This document shows positions 53,654-63,280 of a stretch of DNA of 64,000 nucleotides, piece after piece. How positions within the stretch are numbered: position 1 is the first letter of the stretch; each line of letters begins with the position of its first letter. The DNA comes from Alteromonadaceae bacterium M269 (GTDB lineage: Bacteria > Pseudomonadota > Gammaproteobacteria > Enterobacterales > Alteromonadaceae): positions 186,001 to 250,000 of the forward strand of contig SMNZ01000006.1 in the NCBI GenBank assembly GCA_004353515.1. Direction: 5' to 3'. The notes under the pieces are model-generated. The model was not told where the DNA came from and ran no database searches. It saw only the letters and a list, made by a program, of their open reading frames with translations. Position numbers and translations under genes: made by a program.

Positions 53654-54547
53654 ATGATACTGTCATTGATACTTGTTGATTTGCTGATTCCTGTGTTGGC
53701 GACTACAGGATTATCTTTGTTGATTACTCAACATTCACGTTTTAAAGCTGCCTTCAACGTGATTGCTCAAGTGGTCTGGTTGTCTCTCTATTTATGGATT
53801 CTTCAACTACCTGATTTCCCCCCAAAACAAGCGTTGGATTGGGTTTGGATATATGTGCTGACTGCTAGCCTTGTTTGGATGGTGAACATGGCTTTCTCTT
53901 TATCAGCGAAGGTTTCAGCTGCATTGAATATAGGGTCTTTTAGTATATTTAGCTCAATAGCTTTGTGGCCTGTATTAAGCTTCGATGCGACCTTTTCCAG
54001 TCACTGGGTGATTTGGTTAGAGCACCTCAGTTTTTGTTTTGTTGCTAGTTCTATGCTTTGGAAACTTGCCCATGAAGAACATAGTGCAATAGATAATAAT
54101 GAAGCTTCAGTAGTCACGAATACAAAACAGGCATTCGTGAATCTCTGGCTGATATCCGGTGTATTAGGTGTCACTTCTGCTATGACGGGGAGTTTACTCA
54201 TAGGTTCAATACTGATTGCTTTCTCTGCTACTCAGTTTGCAATATGGGCGTGTTTGCTAATTAGGCAAAGTAGTCAAAACGGCTTAACTCAGACTGGCTT
54301 ATCCTTGTCATACGGTATCGTTTTTTTGATGTTGATGATCACCAGAGCCTATGTTGAGTTGAGCTTGCTGGTGAGTGTTGCGTTACTCATAAGTTTGGCT
54401 TTGTCGGCTCTGATTCAAACCGGAAAATTCATTATTTCTAAGCATTTACGTTTTGCTCAAAGCGCTCTCTATGTCTGCTTGTTGATAGCGATAGGACATG
54501 CGGTTTATTTTGAAGTCTTAGCGGCGAATGCAGAACCTTACTATTAG
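53654..54547 (+). CDS. Polytopic membrane protein of unknown function
   Basis: The 297-residue protein has about eight membrane helices, no large soluble domain and no recognised family. It lies between the yceI-like and DOPA-dioxygenase-like genes in a tight run. A role in transport or quinone-linked redox would fit the neighbours but is only inference. Confidence 0.65.
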   Translation: MILSLILVDLLIPVLATTGLSLLITQHSRFKAAFNVIAQVVWLSLYLWILQLPDFPPKQALDWVWIYVLTASLVWMVNMAFSLSAKVSAALNIGSFSIFSSIALWPVLSFDATFSSHWVIWLEHLSFCFVASSMLWKLAHEEHSAIDNNEASVVTNTKQAFVNLWLISGVLGVTSAMTGSLLIGSILIAFSATQFAIWACLLIRQSSQNGLTQTGLSLSYGIVFLMLMITRAYVELSLLVSVALLISLALSALIQTGKFIISKHLRFAQSALYVCLLIAIGHAVYFEVLAANAEPYY

Positions 54548-54558
54548 ATGGATAAAGG

Positions 54559-54912
54559 ATGGATAAAACACCTAGACCTATTAATGTGCATGATTTTTAT
54601 CACGCGCATATTTATTTTGATGAGAAAACGTTGAATGAAGCTGTTGAACTATGCTCCATTGTCGCATCTAAGTTTGATGTGAGTGTTGGTCGAGTTCATC
54701 AAAAATGTGTTGGCCCGCATCCAATGTGGAGTTGCCAAATCAGTTTTACGGCTTCTCACTTTCAGAGCTTGATTCCATGGCTTGATGAAAATCGAAAGGA
54801 GCTTAGCGTGTTAGTGCATGGCTTGACTGGTAATGATTTGAGAGATCACACCGATTACGCCTATTGGTTGGGTGAAAGCCAACCCCTGAACCTTAAGATA
54901 TTCGGAGGCTGA
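54559..54912 (+). CDS. DOPA 4,5-dioxygenase-like protein
   Basis: The 117-residue protein carries the DOPA-dioxygenase family pattern: DFYHAHIYFD, GPHPMWSCQISF and LVHGLTGNDLRDHTDYAYWLG, with several conserved histidines available for metal binding. These proteins are extradiol ring-cleaving enzymes acting on DOPA-like catechols. Small size is normal. Third gene of the yceI run. Confidence 0.85.
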   Translation: MDKTPRPINVHDFYHAHIYFDEKTLNEAVELCSIVASKFDVSVGRVHQKCVGPHPMWSCQISFTASHFQSLIPWLDENRKELSVLVHGLTGNDLRDHTDYAYWLGESQPLNLKIFGG

Positions 54913-54928
54913 CTTTATTTAGCGGGAG

Positions 54929-57217
54929 TTAGTAGTTGAAACCGAACCTCACACCATAAGTGGCTGGGTTATCAAAGTTCTGAACGATAGCGTTTTGGCC
55001 GAATCTGACTGTTCTGTTAATGATTTCCTCGTCAGTAATGTTTCTACCGAAGAGTTCTACGTACCAATCATCATTAGCCGATTTATAAGTTAATCTAACA
55101 TCCAGTTTAAGGAAGTCGTCCTGCTCACCAAAGTTGTAATCAATATCATTGGTTGAGTAATCTGACGAATAGGAAGCTGTGAATGCTGGCGTTATTGTTC
55201 CGTTTTCAAGCTCATGAACGTATTGCCCTGATAAGCTAAATGTTACATCGGGTGTTAGAGGTACTCGACCACCATCAAGATTGATCACTTCTCCAGATAC
55301 CGGTTCGCTAATTAGGAATTGACCAAATTCAGAATCGTTAAATGCAGCTCTGGCTTGCAGTAAAATTTCGTCAGTTGGTGTCCAATCTAACTCGGCTTCG
55401 ATACCGAACACTGTCGCTTCACCGGCGTTTGTTGATACTGACACAACTGTCGAACCTACATCGACAAACTCTTGTGCGAGCAAGTCGTCGAATTCGTTAA
55501 GGTAGGCTGCTATGTTAAGGACCATGTTGCCGTTAAGTAATTGGTTCTTAGACCCTATTTCATAAGCTGTGATCTCTTGCTCGTCAAAGGCCGCTGTACC
55601 TACTGCAGAATTCACATTATTGTTGAAGCCACCTGATTGGAAGCCAGTTGATGCTGTAAAGTAAATCAACTGCTTGTCATTAATGTCGTAATCGAGACCG
55701 ACGCGCCAAGTTACTGCGCTGAATTCATCTTCATCGACTGTTGATGGGTCGCCAGAGAAGCTTAATGGCTGAGTGAAGGCAAAATTAACAAAACGTGTGA
55801 ATTCTTTTTCATCTCTTGTCCATCTGAGACCACCTGTTAATCTCAAATCGTCAGTTAGAGAGTAGGTACCTTGCCCGTAGAAGGCGATAGAATCCGTATC
55901 AACAATGGCTCTAGCGTTAAAATCACTGGTTGGAGCCGGTGTATCTAACTGTGGAGTATTAGTATCTGGGTCGGTAGCGAAGACGCGATCAAAGAAGAAA
56001 ATACCTTCAGATTCGTCTTGTAAGAAGAACGCACCTACTGTCCATTCGAATTTGTCATTGCCTTGGGAGTTTAACTGGAATTCTTGAGATAAGGTTTCGA
56101 CCGTATCGAACTGACCTGAAATGGCACTGTTGTTGATTGATAGGTCGGAGTCTGCATCACGAGTGGTTTCGAAGTCAGTGTAAGAGAGAATAACCTTTGC
56201 AGTTGCCCAGTCGAGATCCCAATTCGCCTCTATATCGAAGGTTTCTTGTTCTGTATCCAGTGATGTTACAAAGTCTCTGGCAATGCGGTATGGGTCTGTA
56301 TCAGCAGCAACACCACCGGCACCGTTGCGCGGATTTATGGGGTTAATTTGTCCATTCAATGCTTCATCTAGCGATAAGCTACCGTCATTATCGAGATCGG
56401 TAGGTGTTCCAAGAACAAAATAACCAAAGTCTGAGTTTCCTCGACCACCTTGATTCCAACTGCTGGCTCTTAATGTGACATCAAAAGTATCCGACGCTTC
56501 CCACTTGAGTTGTAAGCGCAAGTAGTCTTCGTCTTTATCTCGTAAGCCACCGTCTGGGTTAAATGTATTTTCGATAATTGGATCGTGGTTATCAATCGAG
56601 GCACTGACACGGAAGAATAAGTTGTCAGCAAGGGGCGCGTTAGCGTAACCAGCGATACGGCGTCTGTCGAAGTTGCCGATAGTAATATCTGCACCGTACT
56701 CCGTGCTATCAGTAGGTTGGTTCGAAATAACACTTATAGCACCACCAAAAGTGTTACGCCCAAACAAGGTGCCTTGAGGCCCTCTAAGTACTTCGACACG
56801 CGAGACGTCAACAAAAGACGCTAATGCTTGTGAGGTCCGGCTTCGATAAACGCCATCGACAAAAAAGCCAATGACAGGATCTTGTTGCACCGAGACATTC
56901 TCTGTTCTGGCTCCCCTAATCGCTGGGCGGGCGTCGGTACCACTTTGCCCGAACTGTAGGCCAGGTGTTAGAGCATCTAGACGAGTGAGATCTGTGACGC
57001 CATTTTCAAGCAGCGTCTCACCTGATACGGCAGTGACAGAAAGGGGAATCTCATTAATGCTCTTTACTCGTTTAGTTGACGTAACTTGAATTATCTCAAT
57101 ACCGCCCTCGTTGTTGCTCTCTTCTTCGGATTCTTGAGCATAAGCCAAGCCCGCGCTTAAGAGAGCGATATGGATACTAGACGCTACGAGTGTTTTGTAG
57201 ATTTTTCTTTGTGTCAT
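54929..57217 (-). CDS. TonB-dependent outer membrane receptor
   Basis: The 762-residue receptor has a signal peptide, a TonB box-like IEIIQVTSTKR, a plug domain (about 60-175: RGARTENVSVQQDPVIGFFVDGVYRSRTSQA, VEVLRGPQGTLFGRNT) and a C-terminal beta-barrel ending with aromatic YGVRFGFNY. The plug resembles receptors for organic compounds rather than classic catecholate siderophores. It lies next to a catabolic cluster, and its promoter carries the same near-palindrome as the cluster's divergent promoter, so it probably imports the substrate degraded there. Confidence 0.92.
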   Translation of the reverse strand: MTQRKIYKTLVASSIHIALLSAGLAYAQESEEESNNEGGIEIIQVTSTKRVKSINEIPLSVTAVSGETLLENGVTDLTRLDALTPGLQFGQSGTDARPAIRGARTENVSVQQDPVIGFFVDGVYRSRTSQALASFVDVSRVEVLRGPQGTLFGRNTFGGAISVISNQPTDSTEYGADITIGNFDRRRIAGYANAPLADNLFFRVSASIDNHDPIIENTFNPDGGLRDKDEDYLRLQLKWEASDTFDVTLRASSWNQGGRGNSDFGYFVLGTPTDLDNDGSLSLDEALNGQINPINPRNGAGGVAADTDPYRIARDFVTSLDTEQETFDIEANWDLDWATAKVILSYTDFETTRDADSDLSINNSAISGQFDTVETLSQEFQLNSQGNDKFEWTVGAFFLQDESEGIFFFDRVFATDPDTNTPQLDTPAPTSDFNARAIVDTDSIAFYGQGTYSLTDDLRLTGGLRWTRDEKEFTRFVNFAFTQPLSFSGDPSTVDEDEFSAVTWRVGLDYDINDKQLIYFTASTGFQSGGFNNNVNSAVGTAAFDEQEITAYEIGSKNQLLNGNMVLNIAAYLNEFDDLLAQEFVDVGSTVVSVSTNAGEATVFGIEAELDWTPTDEILLQARAAFNDSEFGQFLISEPVSGEVINLDGGRVPLTPDVTFSLSGQYVHELENGTITPAFTASYSSDYSTNDIDYNFGEQDDFLKLDVRLTYKSANDDWYVELFGRNITDEEIINRTVRFGQNAIVQNFDNPATYGVRFGFNY

Positions 57218-57482
57218 GATACCTGGTCCTTAGAGCTTGTTTCGCTATGTGGAGCTATTTATTTTTTTAAGGCGTTTAAAATCTAACCTTTGATGCATTC
57301 GAAGTCAAATTCAATTTACAATGAATTTACAATTTTTACTTTTATTGTTTTATTTGATTGAAAATAAAGGTTATTTTTATCGTTGGTGGGTGGACTTCTA
57401 AGTCAATATTTCGATGCATTCCTGATTCCTGGGTATAGGAACTTACCATTACATGATAGAAGTTAAGTAGTTATTGAGGGGA
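57218..57482 (-). promoter_or_regulatory. Promoter region of the TonB-dependent receptor
   Basis: A/T-rich region containing the 14-bp near-palindrome TGCATTCGAAGTCA (57294-57307), 77 bp upstream of the receptor ATG. No gene visible. Confidence 0.6.
57294..57307. promoter_or_regulatory. Candidate LacI-family operator, site 1
   Basis: TGCATTCGAAGTCA, a near-palindrome TGnnTTCGAAnnCA, is the size and symmetry of LacI-family operators with a central CG. An exact copy lies at 59348-59361. Confidence 0.65.
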
Positions 57483-57519
57483 AAGAGAGTACAGAATGAA
57501 GCCACTCGAGTACTCTCTT
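57483..57519 (-). terminator. Hairpin after the cupin gene
   Basis: AAGAGAGTAC (57483-57492) and GTACTCTCTT (57510-57519) form a perfect 10-bp stem. On the minus strand it is followed by a short T run, and so would end the SDR-cupin transcript before the receptor gene. Confidence 0.7.
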
Positions 57520-57563
57520 GTTTCTAGCGAAAAGTAATAGTGGTAACAAGTAAAGCTATATGG

Positions 57564-58562
57564 TTAGAGAAACTCAGGCGCCTTTGGTACGTTGTTTCTG
57601 CGTGTGATATAGGCAATACATTCTTTACTTGCTCGATTCTCGAACGTTCTTACCGCTTCAATAGGCGTGGTAAAGTTATCGCCTTCGTTAAGTACCAGGC
57701 TTTCACCGTCTACGGTGATATGCAGTTCACCTTCATGGATAAAGATCACTTCTTCTTCAAAGCGTTTATGTGCTGGAATGGTAGCTCCACCTTCGAATGA
57801 TAGAGCTCTGACAACAAAATTGTGAGGCCAACTCAAAGAACTTGCGCCAATGCCTTCCTCTTTACTTTCGCCGCCCACTAAAGGTGCCTCTTTGATGCCT
57901 TTAAATCGACCGAGAGCAGTGCTTGTTGACCATTGAAAATCTTGCTTTCTGATAACAATGTCATTAAGAGCTTCGCTGCTTACGACTCTATGTTCAGCGA
58001 TTTGCTCTGCTGTAGTGACTGGCATAACTGGTTCGTCACGTGGCTTTTCTTCACCGAGTGTCGTATCGACTAGCTTCCCGTTCTCAAGCAATATTAATCC
58101 GTATTCTTTCGCTAACTCGAAGACGGATGGCGCCCATAGCACTCTACCAGGATCATCACCTCCTAATACGGCATGCAGGTAACCGGTATCTTGGCCAACA
58201 TTTTCAAACCCTCTAAAAATATCTGTCGGTATTGAAATAACATCGCCTGGCTTTAACACGATTCTTCCATCATTAGCATTAACACCACTGAGAAAAGCCC
58301 AATCGCCTTGATGAACGACAAATACTTCCTCTGTGAGGTGACTGTGCTGAGAGTTTAAACACCCGGGAGGCTGCCTAGCTCCGCCAATGTTGAACCCGTG
58401 TGCCAGACTAATATGAACATGCTGGTCAGGGTTTTCAGCGACACCAGGGCCAATGATAGTAAAGTTTTCTTTTTGGTCGCTACCAGGAGAGCGCGTGTCT
58501 ATGAAGGCGTTAGTGCAAGGTTTAAGTTCGGTATATTTGACGTGTCTTTGATTCAGATTCAT
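57564..58562 (-). CDS. Double-cupin protein, dioxygenase-like
   Basis: The product is about 332 residues from ATG 58562 (MNLNQRHVKY, with AGAGA upstream). Two cupin barrels: the first with NSQHSHLTEEVFVVHQGDW (residues about 75-110), the second with IPAHKRFEEEVIFIHEGEL (near 275). Histidine/glutamate sets typical of metal-binding cupins are present in both. The overall plan resembles gentisate-type ring-cleaving dioxygenases, or a sugar-acid isomerase. Given the SDR and HpcH aldolase genes, a ring- or side-chain-cleaving role is reasonable but unproven. Confidence 0.78.
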   Translation of the reverse strand: MNLNQRHVKYTELKPCTNAFIDTRSPGSDQKENFTIIGPGVAENPDQHVHISLAHGFNIGGARQPPGCLNSQHSHLTEEVFVVHQGDWAFLSGVNANDGRIVLKPGDVISIPTDIFRGFENVGQDTGYLHAVLGGDDPGRVLWAPSVFELAKEYGLILLENGKLVDTTLGEEKPRDEPVMPVTTAEQIAEHRVVSSEALNDIVIRKQDFQWSTSTALGRFKGIKEAPLVGGESKEEGIGASSLSWPHNFVVRALSFEGGATIPAHKRFEEEVIFIHEGELHITVDGESLVLNEGDNFTTPIEAVRTFENRASKECIAYITRRNNVPKAPEFL

Positions 58563-58587
58563 TAGTATTCTCTGCATAATTTAGGGG

Positions 58588-59328
58588 CTATCTAGCGGTC
58601 CAGCCGCCGTCGACTTTGATGCTCGTTCCGGTAATCATTTTGGCTAAGTCGCTAAGAAGGAAAATACACGCATTTGCGACGTCATCTGGGTCTGCGAGCC
58701 GTCGTAATGGGATCATGTCAAAAACGAATGTTCTGAATTTTTCATCTTCCAACATTGGCTCAGTCATCGGCGTTTTGACAAAGGTTGGAGCCACTGTGTT
58801 AACACGGATATTTTGTGGTGCCAGTTCTACCGCTAAGGCTTTTGTGAGTCCTTCAACAGCATGTTTACTCATGCAATAAAGCGTTCTACCGGGGGAACCA
58901 ACAAACCCCATTTGTGATGACATATTTACTATGGAAGGGGAGTCTGATGCGCTAAGCGCCGGGAGAGCAGACTGTGTTATTTGGTAGACGCTACGAATAT
59001 TCATGTCGATAACGTCGTTAATGTTCTCTTCACTTTGTTCGGCTATAGGAGCGACTCTATTAATGCCTGCGTTGTTGATAATTCCATCTAGCTTAGGAAG
59101 CTGACGCAGTTTCTCGTGAAACAATGGCGAGTTGATATCAAGACACCAGGTTGTTACGGACGCAGGAAATTGTTCAGATAACGAATCTAGGTCTGTCTGT
59201 GTTCTTGAAACAACTATTACCTCTGCTCCGCAATTGGCGGCTAGTTGCGCACAGGCTTTGCCAATGCCTTTTCCGGCACCAGTGACAAGTATTTTTCTGT
59301 TGTTTAGGAGGTTTCTACTGAAGCTCAT
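58588..59328 (-). CDS. SDR family NAD(P)-dependent oxidoreductase
   Basis: The product is about 246 residues from ATG 59328 (GGA upstream); MSFSRNLLNNRKILVTGAGKGIGKA carries the TGxxxGIG cofactor motif. Also present are NNAG, a catalytic Ser-Tyr-Lys set (VNMSSQMGF, LYCMSKHA) and the PG-like APTFVKTPM turn. It should oxidise or reduce a hydroxyl or keto group in the pathway. First gene of the minus-strand unit with the cupin gene. Confidence 0.9.
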   Translation of the reverse strand: MSFSRNLLNNRKILVTGAGKGIGKACAQLAANCGAEVIVVSRTQTDLDSLSEQFPASVTTWCLDINSPLFHEKLRQLPKLDGIINNAGINRVAPIAEQSEENINDVIDMNIRSVYQITQSALPALSASDSPSIVNMSSQMGFVGSPGRTLYCMSKHAVEGLTKALAVELAPQNIRVNTVAPTFVKTPMTEPMLEDEKFRTFVFDMIPLRRLADPDDVANACIFLLSDLAKMITGTSIKVDGGWTAR

Positions 59329-59347
59329 AATTTTCCAATTATTTTTT

Positions 59348-59361
59348 TGCATTCGAAGTCA
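59348..59361. promoter_or_regulatory. Candidate LacI-family operator, site 2
   Basis: An exact copy of TGCATTCGAAGTCA located 20 bp upstream of the SDR start and 93 bp before the divergent HisD-like gene, so it could control both directions. Confidence 0.65.
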
Positions 59362-59454
59362 TTGTTAATTAATATCGAAATAGTTGCAAGAAAAATGAGC
59401 AAGTCTCACTCGTTTTTTTCAGCCTTTACCAGCGTAAGTGTGAGGACATAAACA

Positions 59455-60729
59455 ATGATTAAATACCTTAAATCTGGCGTAAGTAGTGACCAGAAAGCAT
59501 CAGACAATCGAAATGTTGTTGAAATTGTAGAAGACATTATTAGCAATATTGAAAAGTCTGGGGATGGAGCTGTCAGAGATTATTCTCAGAAGTTTGATAG
59601 TTGGAATCCGGAGTCATTCAGATTATCTCAGGAAGAGATTAAGGCATGTTATGACGAGCTGGATCAGCAACTTATAGACGATATTGCCTGGGCTCAGAAG
59701 CAGGTGAGAAACTTTGCACAAATTCAACGTGATTCACTAAAAGATGTTGAAGTAGAAACCTTACCAGGTGTTGTTTTAGGGCATAAACATATTCCTGTAG
59801 AAAGCGCAGGTTGTTACGTTCCTGGTGGTAAATATCCACTGTTAGCTTCTGCTCATATGAGTGTCTTGACGGCCAAAGTTGCTGGTGTAAAAAGGGTGAT
59901 AGCGGCGGCTCCACCTTTTAATGGTAAGCCTGCCCCGGCGATAGTTGTTGCTATGGATATGGCTGGCGCTGACGAAATATACTGTTTAGGCGGTGTTCAA
60001 GCCGTTGCAGCGATGGCTGTGGGTACAGAGACTATTGCTCCTGTTGATATGATTGTTGGGCCAGGAAACGCATTTGTTGCTGAAGCGAAAAGGCAATTGT
60101 TTGGTCGCGTTGGTATTGATTTATTTGCGGGACCAACAGAAACCTTAGTTATTGCTGACGATAGTGTAGACGGCGAATTATGCGCTGCTGACTTGCTTGG
60201 TCAAGCTGAGCATGGTCCAACATCGCCAGCAGTGTTATTAACCAATAGCGAAGCTCTGGCTAATGAAACGATGAAAGAAGTCGAGCGTCAGCTTAAAGTG
60301 CTGCCTACTGCTGCTGTCGCAGGAGAAGCATGGAAAAATCACGGCGAAGTGATTGTTTGCGATACTTACGATGAAATGCTGGAAGTCGCTAATAAATTGG
60401 CGTTTGAGCATGTGCAAGTCATGACCAAGAACGTTGACTACTTTAAAGATAACATGCAAAACTTTGGGGCGTTATTCTTAGGGAAAGAGACTAATGTATC
60501 TTACGGTGATAAGTGTATTGGCACTAATCACACACTGCCTACAATGAAAGCTGCGCGTTACACTGGTGGCTTGTGGGTTGGGAAATTTATTAAAACTTGT
60601 ACTTTCCAACGAGCGACTGAAGAAGCGTCTGTTACGGTTGGCGAATATTGCTCAAGATTATGTGCAGCAGAAGGGTTTGCTGGACACAAAGAGCAAGCAG
60701 ATATTCGAGTAAGGCGCTACAAAAAATAA
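59455..60729 (+). CDS. HisD-like catabolic alcohol dehydrogenase
   Basis: The 424-residue protein is of the histidinol dehydrogenase family: [90 protein letters not shown] and [19 protein letters not shown]. It lacks a histidine operon context, and the motifs resemble HpsN-type dehydrogenases, which oxidise 2,3-dihydroxypropane-1-sulfonate, and other catabolic paralogues. The substrate is therefore an alcohol, not certainly a sulfonate. Confidence 0.85.
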   Translation: MIKYLKSGVSSDQKASDNRNVVEIVEDIISNIEKSGDGAVRDYSQKFDSWNPESFRLSQEEIKACYDELDQQLIDDIAWAQKQVRNFAQIQRDSLKDVEVETLPGVVLGHKHIPVESAGCYVPGGKYPLLASAHMSVLTAKVAGVKRVIAAAPPFNGKPAPAIVVAMDMAGADEIYCLGGVQAVAAMAVGTETIAPVDMIVGPGNAFVAEAKRQLFGRVGIDLFAGPTETLVIADDSVDGELCAADLLGQAEHGPTSPAVLLTNSEALANETMKEVERQLKVLPTAAVAGEAWKNHGEVIVCDTYDEMLEVANKLAFEHVQVMTKNVDYFKDNMQNFGALFLGKETNVSYGDKCIGTNHTLPTMKAARYTGGLWVGKFIKTCTFQRATEEASVTVGEYCSRLCAAEGFAGHKEQADIRVRRYKK

Positions 60730-60741
60730 GTAAGCAAAAAG

Positions 60742-61752
60742 TTGAGTAGAAAAAAAAGAGTCACATCATACGATGTAGCACGCGAAGCGGGTGTTTCGCA
60801 GTCTGCTGTTTCTAGAGTCTTTAGGCCCGGTTTCAGTGCTTCTGATAAAACCCGCGAGAAAGTTCTAGAGGTCGCTAAACGCATGGGCTATAAGCCTAAC
60901 GCTATTGCTCGCATGCTCATTACTCAACAGTCGGGAATAATTGCCGTTATTGTCTCATCCAGAGCAAACGTCAATTACCCGGAAGTGCTGTCACAACTCA
61001 ATAAATCAATATCACAGAGACAAAAGCGTGTATTGCTCTTTACCTTGGATAGTAGTGATGATTTAGATGAGTTACTCGAGAGTATTTGGACTTTTCAGGT
61101 AGATGGTGTGATTGCATTGGCAGCTCATTTTGAAGAGAGAAGCCTTGAGCAATTAGCTCAGCACAATATACCTGTGGTGCTATACAACCGAAATGTCCCA
61201 GAAGCGAATGCGAATAGCGTGTGTTGTAGCCATGAACGGGGTATCAAACAGTTAATTGATATCTTGCATGAAGGTAATCATCGCTCTTATTTGATTATTT
61301 CTGGACCGGAAGATTCGGACGTCGCAAATGAGCGGCGAGAAATAGCATCACAATACCTTACTCAACTCGGTTATTCAGATACGCCCATTGTTTATGGTGA
61401 CTATAGTTATGAATCTGGTCGCGAGGCTTTAGCGCGTTGGTTAAAGAACAATAACCTTCCAGATGCCGTTATCTGTAGTAATGATATTATGGCGATTGGG
61501 GTGATTGATGAGCTGCGCGAGAACATGAAGCTATCGGTACCTGATGACGTTTCAGTTGTCGGGTTTGATGGTGTATCGGCTGCGTCATGGTATAGCTATC
61601 AAATAACAACTATTCGACAGCCATTAGAGCAACTGACCAAAGCTGCTGTTGATATTTTAATGGAGCGTATTGAGAACCCAGACTCTCCACCCGAGACAAG
61701 AGTACTTGTCGGCAAATTGATTGCAGGGAATTCAACCAAACCACGAGGTTAG
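60742..61752 (+). CDS. LacI family transcriptional regulator
   Basis: The 336-residue regulator has an N-terminal HTH (VTSYDVAREAGVSQSAVSRVFR) and a periplasmic-binding-protein-like ligand domain (IAVIVSSRANVNYPEVLS, ICSNDIMAIGVIDELRE, VSVVGFDGVSAASW). It starts at TTG 60742, 12 bp after the HisD-like gene, inside the operon it probably controls. The repeated near-palindromes at 57294 and 59348 are its likely operators. Confidence 0.92.
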   Translation: MSRKKRVTSYDVAREAGVSQSAVSRVFRPGFSASDKTREKVLEVAKRMGYKPNAIARMLITQQSGIIAVIVSSRANVNYPEVLSQLNKSISQRQKRVLLFTLDSSDDLDELLESIWTFQVDGVIALAAHFEERSLEQLAQHNIPVVLYNRNVPEANANSVCCSHERGIKQLIDILHEGNHRSYLIISGPEDSDVANERREIASQYLTQLGYSDTPIVYGDYSYESGREALARWLKNNNLPDAVICSNDIMAIGVIDELRENMKLSVPDDVSVVGFDGVSAASWYSYQITTIRQPLEQLTKAAVDILMERIENPDSPPETRVLVGKLIAGNSTKPRG

Positions 61753-61755
61753 TCA

Positions 61756-62460
61756 GTGAGTAAGGCACCTATTTATCTTCTTCCCGGTACCCTGTGTACT
61801 GAGCAGCTTTTTGCGCCCTTGATGTCGCAACTAAGAGAGCATGGTTTCCATTCTGTTGTCGTTCAGTTTACGCAGCAAAGATCTATCGATGAGATGGTTG
61901 AGCTTGCTGTGAAGAAGATGGAGAAGAAGCCCGGCATTATTTTAGGGTTCTCAATGGGAGGGATTGTTGCTCTCGCTTTAGCAAAAAAATACCCTGAACT
62001 TGTAGCTAAGTTAGTGTTGATGAGCACTAACTATAATGCAGATGACCCAGCGAAAGCTGCTATTAGAGAACAGCATGTAGCGCAAGCAAAAGAAAGTTCA
62101 TTAGCTGATGTGATTGAAAGGCTTTATCTGCCTGTTTATTTTGAGCGAGATCATGTTGAAGGGAATCAGGTAGTGTTGTCTATGGCTACTGAGCTTGGTG
62201 TTAGTTGTTTTGAGGCTCAAGTGCAGTCGCTAACAACGAGAGAAAATAACCTAAGTGTTCTTGAAAGTATTCAATGTCCGGTGCTTATTATTGCTGGTCG
62301 AAAAGATAAGCTTTGTGTCGAAGAATTCCATCTAACCATGCATACGCATTGCCCAGTCAGTGATTTAGTTCTGGTCAGTGGTTGTGGTCATTTCCCTCTA
62401 CTGGAGCAACCTAGATATACCGAGCAGAGTATCGTGTCGTGGTTGGTGGAAAAGAGATGA
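61756..62460 (+). CDS. Alpha/beta hydrolase of the catabolic cluster
   Basis: The 234-residue protein has an LPGTLCTEQLF oxyanion segment, nucleophile elbow GFSMGG, aspartate in IIAGRKDKL and histidine in GCGHFPLLEQP, a typical serine-hydrolase triad. It probably cleaves an ester or a carbon-carbon bond in the pathway. The start is GTG; its TGA stop overlaps the next ATG (ATGA), so the two are translationally coupled. Confidence 0.88.
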   Translation: MSKAPIYLLPGTLCTEQLFAPLMSQLREHGFHSVVVQFTQQRSIDEMVELAVKKMEKKPGIILGFSMGGIVALALAKKYPELVAKLVLMSTNYNADDPAKAAIREQHVAQAKESSLADVIERLYLPVYFERDHVEGNQVVLSMATELGVSCFEAQVQSLTTRENNLSVLESIQCPVLIIAGRKDKLCVEEFHLTMHTHCPVSDLVLVSGCGHFPLLEQPRYTEQSIVSWLVEKR

Positions 62461-63224
62461 CAATAAAACAAAAGATTATTGGTAAACAGCTTGTCGTAGG
62501 GACGTTTATCAAAACGCCACACTTTCACAATACGGAAGTTTTAGCGCATTCAAATCTGGATGTTCTTTGCCTTGATGCCGAACATGCACCTTTTGATCGT
62601 GCCCATATAGATGCTTGCATTCTTGCGGCTAAATCGCAGCAAAAGCCCGTTATTGTCAGGGTGCAGGACACAAGTGATTCAAGCCTGTTAAATGTGTTGG
62701 ATTTAGGTGCTGATGGCGTTGTGCTGCCGCATATCAAAAACGGTGAACAAGCCAAAGATATTATTGCCAAGTGTTTTTATGGTAACAATGGCAGAGGCTA
62801 CGCGGGATCGAGTCGATTTGCTGGATACACAACAAAGCCGCTGGCTGAGAACTTAGCTAATAACAAGCGTAATACAACTGTTATTGCTCAAATTGAAGAC
62901 GCAGATGCTCTGACCGAGCTTGATGCTATCTGTGCTATTGATGAGATAGATTGTATTTTCATTGGTCGTATGGATTTAACTATCTCTTTAGGAGAAACAA
63001 ACCCCAAGGCTGATAGTGTCATTCAGGCAGTTAATACCATTGTTGATAAAGCCAACCAATACAATAAGGCTATAGGCATGTTTGTTGGTGATTTATCTGA
63101 GCTAGGAGACTGGATAAAAAAAGGTGTGTCTGTTTTCCTGTTGGGCTCTGACCATAACTTTATGTTGTCTGGCGCACAGCGTCTGGTTGATACAGTTCAA
63201 CAAGCAAAAATAAACGCCGAATAG
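62457..63224 (+). CDS. HpcH/HpaI family aldolase
   Basis: The product is about 255 residues from ATG 62457. HpcH/HpaI motifs: VVGTFIKTPHFH, DVLCLDAEHAPFDR, GADGVVLPHIKNGEQA, ARGYAGSSRFAGY-like region and AQIEDADALTELD with metal ligands Glu/Asp. Class II pyruvate aldolases of this family cleave 2-keto-4-hydroxy acids to pyruvate and an aldehyde. This places the pathway end point at central metabolites. Confidence 0.9.
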   Translation: MTIKQKIIGKQLVVGTFIKTPHFHNTEVLAHSNLDVLCLDAEHAPFDRAHIDACILAAKSQQKPVIVRVQDTSDSSLLNVLDLGADGVVLPHIKNGEQAKDIIAKCFYGNNGRGYAGSSRFAGYTTKPLAENLANNKRNTTVIAQIEDADALTELDAICAIDEIDCIFIGRMDLTISLGETNPKADSVIQAVNTIVDKANQYNKAIGMFVGDLSELGDWIKKGVSVFLLGSDHNFMLSGAQRLVDTVQQAKINAE

Positions 63225-63280
63225 CTGAGCAAGCAGCTCTCGGCTATTGGCGTCGTAAAGGGATAAGCTCGAGAGCTTAT
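63220..63280. terminator. Hairpins between convergent genes
   Basis: AATAGC-TGAG pairs with CTCT-CGGCTATT (about 63221-63248), and a second palindrome ATAAGCTC-GA-GAGCTTAT spans 63263-63280. Both could end transcripts from the aldolase gene and the NTF2-like gene, which converge here. No T tract is strong. Confidence 0.5.
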
